A DNA stretch of 64,000 bases. Origin: Ancylobacter sp. WKF20. GTDB lineage: Bacteria; Pseudomonadota; Alphaproteobacteria; Rhizobiales; Xanthobacteraceae. Each line of letters opens with the position of its first letter. Position 1 is the stretch's first letter. The notes beneath the pieces were generated by a model that saw only the letters and a list, made by a program, of their open reading frames with translations, ran no database searches and had not been told where the DNA came from. Location of the stretch: positions 310,001 through 374,000 of the forward strand of contig NZ_CP121679.1 of assembly GCF_029760895.1 (NCBI RefSeq). The letters are read 5' to 3'. The position numbers were made by a program, and so were the translations under genes. Shown in pieces: positions 1 through 8,034 of the stretch.

Positions 1-37
1 GGCAGCGACTGAGCTCGCGGCGACTGGAATTCTCGAC

Positions 38-1141
38 TTGTTCGGCGACGTCTCACAGACGGCGGTCGAGCGCGCTCTGGCTGAGCTGCGCGCCGGACGT
101 CCGGTCGTGGTCGAGGCGGAGGGCCGTTTCGCCATGGCGGTGGCTGCCGAACTGGCCTCGCCCGCGCTGCTGTCGGCCATGCTCCGCATCGGCGGTGACA
201 AGGCCTGTCTCGTGCTCACGCCGGCGCGGCTGCGCGCCCTCGGTCAGGGCGAGGTGGACGGCCCGCGCGGCATCGCCCTTGCCGGGCTTGATGGCGCGCG
301 TGTGATGGCGCTCGCCTGCGAGCGCGGCGCGCAGGTGGAGGAGGAGCTTCTGCCGGTCGATGCTCCGGCCGCGCCCGCGCTGGAGCTTGCCCGCCTCGCC
401 TTGCTGCTGCCCGCCATGCTGCTCGCGCCGCTGTCCGAGGCCTCGGCCGACATGCTGCCGGCGGTGACGGTGCGGGCGGACGCGCTGGCGACCTTCGACC
501 AGCGCCTGTCCAGCGACATCCGTATCGTCTCGCGTGCGCCTGTGCCGCTGCTCGCGGCGCGCAACGCGGAGTTCGTGGTGTTTCGCGGCGGCGAGGGCAT
601 GCGCGACCAGGTGGCGATCATCGTCGGCACGCCGGATCCGGCGACGCCCGTGATGGTCCGCCTGCACTCGGCCTGCCTCACTGGCGACCTGTTCGGCTCG
701 CTGCGCTGCGATTGCGGCGACCAGCTGCGCGGCACGGTGGCGGCCATGGCCAAGGCCGGCGGCGGGGTGCTGCTCTATCTCGACCAGGAAGGGCGGGGCA
801 ACGGCATCGCCAACAAGATCCGCGCCTACAAGCTCCAGCATGAGGGCATGGACACCTATGAGGCGGACGAGACGCTGGGCTTCGACCTTGACGGCCGCCG
901 CTTCGAGTTCGCCGCCGCCATGCTGCGCCAGCTCGGCTACTGGCAGGTGGTGCTGATGACCAACAACCCCGAAAAGGCCGACACGATGCGCCGCTCGGGC
1001 CTGCAGGTGGTCGATCTGCGCAATGTGTATGGCCGGCGCGGCGCCGAAAACGTGCGCTACCTCATCGCCAAGCGCGAGCGGGCAGGCCACGCCATCGACG
1101 TCGAGTCGCTCGAAGAACACGGCACCGCCGCCGTCGGGTGA
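38..1141 (+). CDS. ribA: GTP cyclohydrolase II (RibA) with degenerate RibB-like N-terminal domain
   Basis: Catalyses the first step of riboflavin synthesis, opening GTP to the diaminopyrimidine precursor. The C-terminal half shows the zinc site CLTGDLFGSLRCDCGD, the LDQEGRGNGI motif and the NNPEKADTMRRSG segment of GTP cyclohydrolase II. The first 150 or so residues resemble a worn RibB (DHBP synthase) domain without its acidic signature, as in alphaproteobacterial RibA proteins. The first start codon in the window is a TTG, and the frame stays open to the left edge, so the true start may lie outside. A supply of flavin fits the many flavin monooxygenases downstream, but no shared operon is visible. 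Confidence 0.88.
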   Translation: MFGDVSQTAVERALAELRAGRPVVVEAEGRFAMAVAAELASPALLSAMLRIGGDKACLVLTPARLRALGQGEVDGPRGIALAGLDGARVMALACERGAQVEEELLPVDAPAAPALELARLALLLPAMLLAPLSEASADMLPAVTVRADALATFDQRLSSDIRIVSRAPVPLLAARNAEFVVFRGGEGMRDQVAIIVGTPDPATPVMVRLHSACLTGDLFGSLRCDCGDQLRGTVAAMAKAGGGVLLYLDQEGRGNGIANKIRAYKLQHEGMDTYEADETLGFDLDGRRFEFAAAMLRQLGYWQVVLMTNNPEKADTMRRSGLQVVDLRNVYGRRGAENVRYLIAKRERAGHAIDVESLEEHGTAAVG

Positions 1142-1155
1142 GGGCGGCAGCTCTC

Positions 1156-1186
1156 GCGGACCGGACACCTCGTGCGTCCGGTCCGC
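1156..1186 (+). terminator. Hairpin after ribA
   Basis: GCGGACCGGAC pairs perfectly with GTCCGGTCCGC around a 9-nt loop, 15 nt after the ribA stop. No T-run follows, so intrinsic termination is uncertain. Confidence 0.45.
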
Positions 1187-1434
1187 GTCGTGCCGTGAGT
1201 GTTATTCGTTACCTACCGGCCGCGCACTTTCTATGGCGCCCATGTCTCACATGAGGCCGTCCCGCTAGCGTTCGCCCATCGCGCGGTTCTGAGGGCCAGC
1301 GCGCCTCGCCGCTGATCGGTCGCGATCCCGGTCACCGGATCGCCGCGCGCACGGTAGGAGCCGCGACCCCCGAGCCATCCCTGCTGTCCGAGTGACCCAT
1401 GTGGCCTCCGCCGGCAAGGTCTTGCATTGGCTTA

Positions 1435-1465
1435 TCGCTATAATATACTAAAAACATAGATAAGG
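1435..1465 (+). promoter_or_regulatory. AT-rich promoter/operator island before the sulfur operon
   Basis: A TATAATATAC stretch and a CATAGATAA box (1455-1463) sit directly before the start codon. The box resembles the TATAGACTA/CATAGACAA elements found on the minus strand before other sulfur genes of this window. A role as regulator site is inference. Confidence 0.4.
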
Positions 1466-2821
1466 ATGAAAACCATGAGCCAGCCGCCCCGGCAGATCCA
1501 TCTCAATGCCTTTCTCCGCAATGTCGGTCAGCATGAGGCGGCGTGGCGGTTGCCCGAGACCAATGTCGCCTCGGTGACGGATATCGGCCATTATCAGGAG
1601 CTCGCCCGCATCGCCGAGAAGGGCAAGCTGGACGCCATCTTCTTCGCCGACCACCCGGTGCTGAAGGATCGCTCGCAGGATCGCCCGTGGGATTCGCTCG
1701 ATCCCTTCACCCTCATCGCCGCCCTCTCCGGCGTCACCCGCCAGATCGGCCTCGTGGCGACCGCCTCCACCACCTATAACGACCCCTATGGCCTCGCCCG
1801 CCGCTTCGCCACGCTCGACCATGTGAGCCGGGGGCGCGCGGCGTGGAATGTCGTCACCACCGCCAATGACGCGGCGGCCGCCAATTTCGGCTTCGAGCAC
1901 CATCCCAACCCGGAATCGCGCTACCGCCGCGCGGCCGAGTTTCTCGATGTGACCTTCGGTCTTTGGGACAGCTGGGACGACGACGCCATCATCGGCGACA
2001 AGGCGCGCGGCGTGTTCGTCGATCCCGACAAGATCCACCGCATCGACCATGTCGGTCCGTCCTTCCGCGTCGCCGGGCCGCTCGAAATTCCCCGCTCGCC
2101 GCAGGGGCGGCCGGTCATCTTCCAGGCGGGCTCCTCCGAGCCGGGCAAGGATCTCGCCGCCCGCTACGCCGACGCCATCTTCACCGCCCAGCCGGAAATC
2201 GAGGAAGGCCGCGCCTTCTACGCCGACATCAAGGGGCGGGTGAGGGCGGCGGGGCGTGACCCGGAGAAGGTGCTGGTGCTGCCCGGCCTGTCCTTCTTCA
2301 TCGGCGGGACGGAGGAGGAGGCCTTCGCGCTGCGCGAGACCTTCGAGAACCTGACCCTGCCGACCTATGGCATCGCCCAGCTCTCCCGCATCACCGGCCT
2401 CGATCTCTCGACCCACGACCTCGACGCGCCGATCCGCATCCCGCCCCGCCCGGTCGAGGGCGACCAGCGCAGCCGCCATGACCTCGTGCACCGCTTGACC
2501 AGCGCGGAGACGCTGACCCTGCGCCAGCTTCTGCGCCGCCTCTCGGCCGGGCGCGGTCATCGCATCGCCACCGGCACGCCCGAGCAGGTCACCGCGACCA
2601 TCGTCGAGTGGTTCGAGACCGGCGCCGCCGATGGCTTCAATCTCATTCCTCCCGCGCTGCCGACCTCGCTGGCGAGCTTCGTCGAGCAGGTCGTGCCGCT
2701 GCTTCAGGCCAAGGGACTGTTCCGCACGGAGTACACCGGCTCGACCTTGCGGGAGCATCTCGGTCTCGAACGGCCGGCCGTTGGCCCGCGCGCGGTTGCT
2801 GTGTCGAGCGCCGCCGAGTGA
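1466..2821 (+). CDS. NtaA/SnaA/DszA-family FMN-dependent monooxygenase
   Basis: Luciferase-like flavin monooxygenase of the nitrilotriacetate/dibenzothiophene-sulfone class, which uses reduced FMN from a separate reductase to cleave C-N or C-S bonds. Family signatures are visible: N-terminal IHLNAFLRNVGQHEAAWR, the ATASTTYNDPYGLARRFATL block and the RGRAAWNVVTT segment, then QAGSSEPGKDLAARYADAIF. The length of 451 residues is normal for the family. It is the first gene of an operon with a complete SsuCBA-type importer directly behind it, which suggests oxidative desulfurisation of the imported sulfonate-like compound. The exact substrate cannot be read from sequence. Confidence 0.85.
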   Translation: MKTMSQPPRQIHLNAFLRNVGQHEAAWRLPETNVASVTDIGHYQELARIAEKGKLDAIFFADHPVLKDRSQDRPWDSLDPFTLIAALSGVTRQIGLVATASTTYNDPYGLARRFATLDHVSRGRAAWNVVTTANDAAAANFGFEHHPNPESRYRRAAEFLDVTFGLWDSWDDDAIIGDKARGVFVDPDKIHRIDHVGPSFRVAGPLEIPRSPQGRPVIFQAGSSEPGKDLAARYADAIFTAQPEIEEGRAFYADIKGRVRAAGRDPEKVLVLPGLSFFIGGTEEEAFALRETFENLTLPTYGIAQLSRITGLDLSTHDLDAPIRIPPRPVEGDQRSRHDLVHRLTSAETLTLRQLLRRLSAGRGHRIATGTPEQVTATIVEWFETGAADGFNLIPPALPTSLASFVEQVVPLLQAKGLFRTEYTGSTLREHLGLERPAVGPRAVAVSSAAE

Positions 2822-2878
2822 GTGCGGGCGAGTGACCGCTTGCCCTTCCTTCCCTCTGCTGACCCACGGAGCAAGCCG

Positions 2879-3727
2879 GTGAGTCTGATTTCGACAGTGG
2901 AGCCCGCCGCCTCGGCGGCCCGGCGCCGGCGGGCCGATCCGGCGACATCTTCCGCCTCCCTGCTGCCAAAGCCGGCCTTCCCCGCCCAGCGCCTGCTCGG
3001 GCCGGCGCTGGTGCTGCTGCTCTGGTATGTCGCCTCCGGGGCCGGCTGGATCTCGCCGGCGAAGATGCCGGGGCCGCAAGTGGTGGTCGCCACGCTCGGC
3101 CAGCTCATCGCCGACGGGACGTTGGCGGCGGATGTCATCGCGTCGCTGCATCGCGCCGCGCTGGGCCTCAGCATCGGCATTCTCGCCGGTTTCGTGCTGG
3201 CCGTGCTCGCCGGGCTGACGCGCCTTGGCGACGCGATGATCGACGGGCTGGTGCAGGTCAAGCGCTCCATCCCCAACCTCGCGCTGATCCCGCTCTTCAT
3301 CATCTGGCTCGGCATCGACGAGACGATGAAGATCGCCATCATCGCCCTCGGCACGATGGTGCCGATCTACATCAACACCCATGCTGGGCTGCGCGGCATC
3401 GACCGGCGTTATGTCGAGCTGGGCCAGACGGTGGGGCTGTCGCATTACCGCTTCCTGCGCCACATCGTCTTCCCGGCTTCGCTGCCCGGCTTCTTCACCG
3501 GCCTGCGCCTCGCGGTGACGCATTCCTGGACGGCGCTGGTGGTGGTCGAGACGATCAACGCCACCTCCGGCATCGGCTTCATGATCACCCAGGCCCGCAT
3601 TTACGGGCAGACCGACGTGGTCCTTGTCGGGCTGCTGCTCTATGGCGCGCTCGGCTTCAGCTCCGATGCGCTGGTCCGCGCGCTGGAAAGGAGGGCCCTG
3701 TCATGGCGACAGTCGCTCGCGCAGTAA
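2879..3727 (+). CDS. ABC transporter permease, SsuC/TauC type
   Basis: Inner-membrane permease of an aliphatic sulfonate/nitrate/taurine-type importer, with about six hydrophobic segments from residue 45 onward. The EAA-like loop is at YVELGQTVGLSHYRFLRHIVFPASLPGFFTGLR. I prefer the GTG at 2879, because a GGAG lies 8 nt ahead; a GTG at 2822 immediately after the upstream stop would add 19 residues without a good ribosome site. The gene overlaps the ATPase gene by 25 nt, showing translational coupling. Confidence 0.85.
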   Translation: MSLISTVEPAASAARRRRADPATSSASLLPKPAFPAQRLLGPALVLLLWYVASGAGWISPAKMPGPQVVVATLGQLIADGTLAADVIASLHRAALGLSIGILAGFVLAVLAGLTRLGDAMIDGLVQVKRSIPNLALIPLFIIWLGIDETMKIAIIALGTMVPIYINTHAGLRGIDRRYVELGQTVGLSHYRFLRHIVFPASLPGFFTGLRLAVTHSWTALVVVETINATSGIGFMITQARIYGQTDVVLVGLLLYGALGFSSDALVRALERRALSWRQSLAQ

Positions 3728-4446
3728 GCCCGCAAGGGAGCCCCGCCGAGAGCGCCGCCGCGGTCCGCATTCGTGGGCTCGCCCGCAGCTTTGACGGGCG
3801 CACCATCCTCGCCGGTATCGACCTCGACATTGCGCGCGGCGAGTTCGTCGCGCTGCTCGGCCGCAGCGGGTCGGGCAAGAGCACGCTTCTGCGCGCCACC
3901 GCCGGGCTTGATGCCGGCGTGGTCGGCAGCGGCAGCATCGAGGTGCCGGAGCGGCGCTCGGTTCTGTTCCAGGATTCACGTCTGCTGCCCTGGGCCAGCG
4001 TGATCGACAATGTGGTTCTCGGCAGCTTCACCACCGCCGAGCGCGAAAGGGCGCGGGCCGCGCTGCGCGAGGTCGGCCTCGGCGGGCATGAGGACAAGTG
4101 GCCGAAGGCGCTGTCGGGCGGCGAGCAGCAGCGCGTGGCACTCGCCCGGGCGCTGGTGCGCGAGCCGGAACTGATCCTCGCCGACGAGCCGTTCAGCGCG
4201 CTCGACGCGCTGACGCGGCTGCGGGTGCAGCGCCTGCTGCTGCAACTCGTCGAACGCCACCGGCCGGCCGTGCTGTTCGTGACCCATGACGTGGAAGAGG
4301 CGCTCCGCCTCGCCGGCCGCGTCGTCATCCTTGCCGATGGCCGCATCATCTATGACCGCCCGACGCATGGCGTGCGCGACAGCGCGACGCGCTTCGAGGC
4401 GGCGCGGCTGGAAATCCTGGAACGCCTCGGCGTCTCCCCCGACTGA
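3703..4446 (+). CDS. ABC transporter ATP-binding protein, SsuB/TauB type
   Basis: ATPase that drives the SsuC-like permease. Visible are Walker A GRSGSGKST, the Q-loop FQDSRLLPW typical of the sulfonate/nitrate subfamily, signature LSGGEQQRVALARAL, Walker B LILADEPFSALD and the switch histidine in FVTHDVEEA. The 247-residue length is normal for SsuB. The start overlaps the permease end. The binding-protein gene follows after 24 nt. Confidence 0.88.
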   Translation: MATVARAVSPQGSPAESAAAVRIRGLARSFDGRTILAGIDLDIARGEFVALLGRSGSGKSTLLRATAGLDAGVVGSGSIEVPERRSVLFQDSRLLPWASVIDNVVLGSFTTAERERARAALREVGLGGHEDKWPKALSGGEQQRVALARALVREPELILADEPFSALDALTRLRVQRLLLQLVERHRPAVLFVTHDVEEALRLAGRVVILADGRIIYDRPTHGVRDSATRFEAARLEILERLGVSPD

Positions 4447-4470
4447 TCGCTCAACCGAAGGTTCATCGCC

Positions 4471-5502
4471 ATGTATTTCAAGAATTTCCTTTTGCGGGCG
4501 GCGGCTATCGCCGGCCTTTCCCTCGTTCCTCTCGCGGCCACAGCGCAGACTGCCCCCACCGGCGAGTTGGCCGTGGGCGTGCCCAAGGGCGTGAAGCTGG
4601 TCATCGCCGACGACGCCAACTATGTCGCCAAGCTGCTGGAACTCTCCGGCGAGCAGGAGAAGCTGGCGGCTGACGTGTCCTACGCCAACTTCACCTCCGG
4701 CCCGTTGCGGCTCGAGGCGATCCGGGCCGGCGCGGCGCAGGTCGGCGCGGTCGGCGACGTGCCGCCGATCCTCGCGCAGTATTCCGGCGCGAATGTTGTC
4801 ATCGTCGGCGCCGTGGTCACCTCGGGCGCGGGCACGCTGCTTGCCACCAGTCCGGGTTCCGGCATCAAGACGCTGGCCGACCTCAAGGGGAAGAAGATCG
4901 GCATCAATGTCGGCACCGCCCAGCAGGCGACCGTGCTGCGCAATCTCAAGGCGGCCGGTCTCGCCATCACCGACATCCAGCCGATCAATCTCGGCCTGGC
5001 CGAGTTCGCCGACGCACTCCGCGCCGGCCAGATCGACGCCGCCGTGCTGAAGCAGCCGGACCGCACGCGCTATCTCAATTCGGTGAAGGGGCAGGGCGAC
5101 GCCCGTGCGCTGGACAACGCGCCCGGCGCCAACACCAACATCAAATACCTCTATGCCAGCGTGAGCGCCCTGCAGGATCCGGCTCAGGCAGCCGCCATCC
5201 GCGATTTCGTGGTGCACTGGTATCGCGCGCATCTGTGGAAGAATGCCCATCGCGACATTTGGGTGAATGAGTATCTGGTGAAGAACCAGCGGCTCAAGGA
5301 CGAGGATGCCGCGCTGGTCTGGGAGAGCGAAGGCGACGCGACCTCCATTCCTGGCCTCGCCAAGCTGGTGCCCATCCAGCAGGAAACGACGGACCTGCTC
5401 CAGGCCGGCGGTTCCTTCAAGGGCAAGACGCTGGATGCCAAGGAGCAGTTCGATCTGCGCTATCAGGCGCTTAACGAGCGGTCCCCGGCCGCCAACGACT
5501 GA
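4471..5502 (+). CDS. SsuA/TauA-type periplasmic sulfonate-binding protein
   Basis: Periplasmic substrate-binding component of the adjacent importer. A Sec signal peptide runs to about residue 26 (charged start, hydrophobic core, ATAQT cleavage region). The mature part carries SsuA-type features, such as SGPLRLEAIRAGAAQVGAVGDVPPI and the LADLKGKKIGINVGTAQQ segment. It closes the monooxygenase-permease-ATPase-binding protein operon. The ligand is probably an organosulfonate, inferred from the subfamily and the neighbouring monooxygenase. Confidence 0.85.
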   Translation: MYFKNFLLRAAAIAGLSLVPLAATAQTAPTGELAVGVPKGVKLVIADDANYVAKLLELSGEQEKLAADVSYANFTSGPLRLEAIRAGAAQVGAVGDVPPILAQYSGANVVIVGAVVTSGAGTLLATSPGSGIKTLADLKGKKIGINVGTAQQATVLRNLKAAGLAITDIQPINLGLAEFADALRAGQIDAAVLKQPDRTRYLNSVKGQGDARALDNAPGANTNIKYLYASVSALQDPAQAAAIRDFVVHWYRAHLWKNAHRDIWVNEYLVKNQRLKDEDAALVWESEGDATSIPGLAKLVPIQQETTDLLQAGGSFKGKTLDAKEQFDLRYQALNERSPAAND

Positions 5503-5560
5503 GCGTTCATCCCCTGAGAGCGCGGCTCGCGCGCTTCCGGGCCTTCGATTGAGAACAACC

Positions 5561-5584
5561 CGCGTGCCGGTCCGCCGGCACGCG
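5561..5584. terminator. Hairpin between convergent sulfur operons
   Basis: CGCGTGCCGG and CCGGCACGCG form a perfect 10-bp stem with a TCCG loop between the ends of two convergent operons. No clear T-tract follows on either strand, yet position and stability suit a shared terminator. Confidence 0.55.
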
Positions 5585-5589
5585 CATCG

Positions 5590-6354
5590 TCACGGCAGGT
5601 ACATGCCGCCATTCACATGGATGGTCTGGCCGGTGATGAAATCGCCCGTGGGCAAAGCGAGCGTGCGCACGAATTCGGCGACGTTGCGCGGGGTGCCCTC
5701 ATGGCCGACGACCAGGTGCCCGCCACCGGGGAAGGCGCCGCCGGCGCCGGAGGTCTTCGAGCGCGCGCCGCCGATCCGACCGGGCACCACGATGTTGGCG
5801 GTGATGCCGTGCTCGCCCAGTTCGACGGCCAGCGCCTTGGTGAAGCCGACCAACGCCGCCTTGGCGGTGGCGACATGGACGCGGTGGAACACCCCGGAAT
5901 GCGCGCTCACCCCGCCAATGGTGATGATGCGCCCGAAGCCGCCGCGGATCATCGAAGGGGCCGCCGCGCGGGTGACGAGGAAGGCCCCCTCGACGGTGAC
6001 CGAGTAGACCGCGCGGAAGGTCGCGAGGTCGAGCTCCGTGAACGGCTTCTCGCCGCGCACGGCGGCGTTGTTGACGAGAATGTCGAGGCTGCCGATCTCG
6101 TTGACGATGCTCTCGACGAGATGCTGGGCTTCGGCTTCCACCGAAATATCGGCCAGAAGCGCCGAGGCGCTGCCGCCTTCAGCGCGGATCTCGGCCGCGA
6201 CGGCCTCGATCTCATCCTTGGACGACTTGGCATGGACCACCACATGCGCGCCCTCGCGCGCCAGCAGCAGGGCGCTCTCGCGGCCGATGCGCCGCGCCGA
6301 GCCGGTGACGAGGGCGACCTTGCCGGTGAGCGGGCGGTTGGTTCCAGAGCTCAT
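5590..6354 (-). CDS. SDR-family protein lacking the catalytic Ser and Tyr
   Basis: Rossmann-fold short-chain dehydrogenase relative of 254 residues, starting at ATG 6354 (MSSGTNRPLTGK). The cofactor motif TGSARRIG (17-24) and NNAAV (95-99) are intact. The active site is not: the usual YxxxK reads VATAK (V161, K165), the serine position about 13 residues earlier is Gly148 in TIGGVSAHS, and the usual Asn of the NxxGxF segment reads Thr120. It ends with the FITGQTIHVNGGMY segment typical of SDRs. It is the last gene of an eight-gene minus-strand block, 19 nt behind the multi-rhodanese gene. It may bind NAD(P) without classical reduction, or use other chemistry; the substrate is unknown. Confidence 0.8.
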   Translation of the reverse strand: MSSGTNRPLTGKVALVTGSARRIGRESALLLAREGAHVVVHAKSSKDEIEAVAAEIRAEGGSASALLADISVEAEAQHLVESIVNEIGSLDILVNNAAVRGEKPFTELDLATFRAVYSVTVEGAFLVTRAAAPSMIRGGFGRIITIGGVSAHSGVFHRVHVATAKAALVGFTKALAVELGEHGITANIVVPGRIGGARSKTSGAGGAFPGGGHLVVGHEGTPRNVAEFVRTLALPTGDFITGQTIHVNGGMYLP

Positions 6355-6373
6355 AGCGATGTCTTCCGATGGA

Positions 6374-7969
6374 TCAGAGGCGGAACTGGATGGTGCCGTC
6401 GCGGCGGACCTGCGCGACGAGATCGAGTTCCCATTGCAGATAGTCGCGCATCGCGTCCTCCCGCTTTTCCCGGCGCTCGAAGGCCTTGAGCAGGACATCT
6501 TCCGGCGGGGAGGCGAGGTGCTCGGGCGCGGCTTCCAAGGCGAGGCCCGCGGCCTCCCACGCCGCGGTTCCGCCGGCCAGCACCGTCACCGGCGTGCCCG
6601 TTGCCGCCGATAGCTCGCGGGCGGCAAGGCGGGCGATCACCCCGTCCGGCGAGGTCACGACATAGAGCTTCGCCGCCGGCAGCTTCGCCGCGTCGGTCGC
6701 GAAGCGCGCGCGGATGGCGAACCAGGCGCCGGGGATGTGGCCGGCCCGGTAATGCCGGGTGGAGCCAAGATCGACCACGAGCGCGTCGCCCTGCGCCAGC
6801 ACCTCCGCCAGCGCGGCGGGCTCGATCGTCTCGGCGGCGGCCGCGTCGAGGCCGATCACCGTCTCCGGCGCGTCGCCCACCTCCAGCACGTCCTGCGGCG
6901 CTGCCTCGTCGAGCACGAACACATGGTCGAAGCCCATGCGGTGCAGCCACGCCGCCGCGGTGCGGGCGCGCACGCCGTCGCTGTCCGCCAGCACGATGCG
7001 CCCGCGCCGCACGGCGATGAAGGTGTCTGTCGCCTGGACCAGCTGCCCGCCGGGCGCGGACAGGAAGCCGGCGCGGTGGCCGGCGCGGAATTCGGCCGGG
7101 TCGCGCACATCGAAACGGTAGAGCGTGATCGCGTCCTGCTCGGCCTCGAAGCGCGCCAGCGCGCGCGTGTCGATGGTGGGGATGCCGTAGCGGGTCGCGA
7201 GTGCCCTGGCCGCCCGCCGGGCCCAGTCATGCGCGCTGGGCGACGGCAGCGGGGCTACGCGGTTCGCGCTGCGTTCCACCTCCAGACCGGCAAGGTGCCA
7301 GCCCTGGGTGCCGTTCTTAAGCGAGAGCACGGGGTTGGGCAGCCCGGCGTCGATCAGGATCTGCGCGCCGATGATCGAGCGGGTGCGTCCGCCGCAATTG
7401 ACCACGACCAGCGTGTCGTCCGCCGGCACGCTCTCGCGCACGCGCAGCACGAGTTCGCCGCTCGGGCAGTCCACGGCGCCGGGAATGGTGATCCAGCTAT
7501 ACTCGTCATAGGGGCGGCTATCGAGCAGCACGATGGTCTCGCCGGCCTTCCGGCGCGCCTCGAACTCGTGGGCGTCGATATGCGGGGTTTCGTAGGTGAC
7601 CTCGACCACTTCGCCAAAGGCCTTGCTCGGCACATAGACCCCGGCGAACAGCTCGAAACCGGCGGCCTTCCAGGCGGGAACGCCGCCGGCCAAGATCGCG
7701 ATGTCCGAATAACCGCCAGCGGCCAGTACCTGCGCGGCGCGGGCCGCCAGCGTCTCGTCGTCATCGACCAGCACGATGGGGGTGGCGCGGCGGGGCACGA
7801 GAGGCGGCACCAGCCTTTCGAGACGGCTCAGCGGCGCGTTCGAGGCGGCGAGCAGATGGCGCTCGGCGAAGACGCCTTCCTCGCGCACATCCAGAAGGGC
7901 GATCTCGGCGCGCGCGGTCAGGCGCGCATAGAGGGTGGCGGCGTCGATGCGCGCAAAGGCGGTGGTCAT
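6374..7969 (-). CDS. Four-domain rhodanese-like sulfurtransferase
   Basis: A 531-residue cytoplasmic protein built of four rhodanese-like domains, roughly 5-110, 125-232, 255-355 and 385-480. Only domain 2 has an active-site cysteine, C192 in the loop CGGRTRS. The matching loops of the others read DDDETLA, DSDGVRA and TSPDGVI, so those domains are probably inactive. Rhodaneses move sulfane sulfur via a cysteine persulfide. Placed after monooxygenase and transporter genes, it probably handles sulfur released from the imported compound. The last 50 residues form a charged tail (AFERREKREDAMRDYLQWEL). Confidence 0.85.
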   Translation of the reverse strand: MTTAFARIDAATLYARLTARAEIALLDVREEGVFAERHLLAASNAPLSRLERLVPPLVPRRATPIVLVDDDETLAARAAQVLAAGGYSDIAILAGGVPAWKAAGFELFAGVYVPSKAFGEVVEVTYETPHIDAHEFEARRKAGETIVLLDSRPYDEYSWITIPGAVDCPSGELVLRVRESVPADDTLVVVNCGGRTRSIIGAQILIDAGLPNPVLSLKNGTQGWHLAGLEVERSANRVAPLPSPSAHDWARRAARALATRYGIPTIDTRALARFEAEQDAITLYRFDVRDPAEFRAGHRAGFLSAPGGQLVQATDTFIAVRRGRIVLADSDGVRARTAAAWLHRMGFDHVFVLDEAAPQDVLEVGDAPETVIGLDAAAAETIEPAALAEVLAQGDALVVDLGSTRHYRAGHIPGAWFAIRARFATDAAKLPAAKLYVVTSPDGVIARLAARELSAATGTPVTVLAGGTAAWEAAGLALEAAPEHLASPPEDVLLKAFERREKREDAMRDYLQWELDLVAQVRRDGTIQFRL

Positions 7970-8000
7970 GCGTCACGCTGGTGGTTGAAGGCGGGAAGGA

Positions 8001-8027
8001 GCCGGCCCCGCTCGCGGCGGGGCCGGC
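8001..8027 (-). terminator. Strong hairpin behind the binding-protein gene
   Basis: GCCGGCCCCGC and GCGGGGCCGGC form an 11-bp perfect stem with a 5-nt loop, 8 nt after the stop of the solute-binding gene and before the rhodanese gene. The absence of a T-tract suggests partial termination or mRNA protection, which often raises binding-protein output. Confidence 0.5.
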
Positions 8028-8034
8028 AGGCATG

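Larger units (their letters stand above)
1142..1465. other. Intergenic region between ribA and the monooxygenase/ABC operon
   Basis: No convincing gene. A perfect 11-bp stem with a 9-nt loop lies at 1156-1186, just past the ribA stop, without a T-tract. The last 50 bases turn AT-rich (around 1435-1465), a sharp contrast with the GC-rich surroundings, and probably hold the promoter of the next operon. Confidence 0.6.

Noticed and set aside
1448..3523. A 691-codon minus-strand frame opposite the monooxygenase and permease genes
   Set aside because: Shadow frame; low-complexity Arg/Gly/Glu translation with no domain, and it spans two convincing sense genes.
5590..6498. A 302-codon version of the SDR gene starting at 6498
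   Set aside because: The first 48 codons are Ser/Arg-rich, overlap the rhodanese gene and add no family sequence; ATG 6354 is the normal SDR start.
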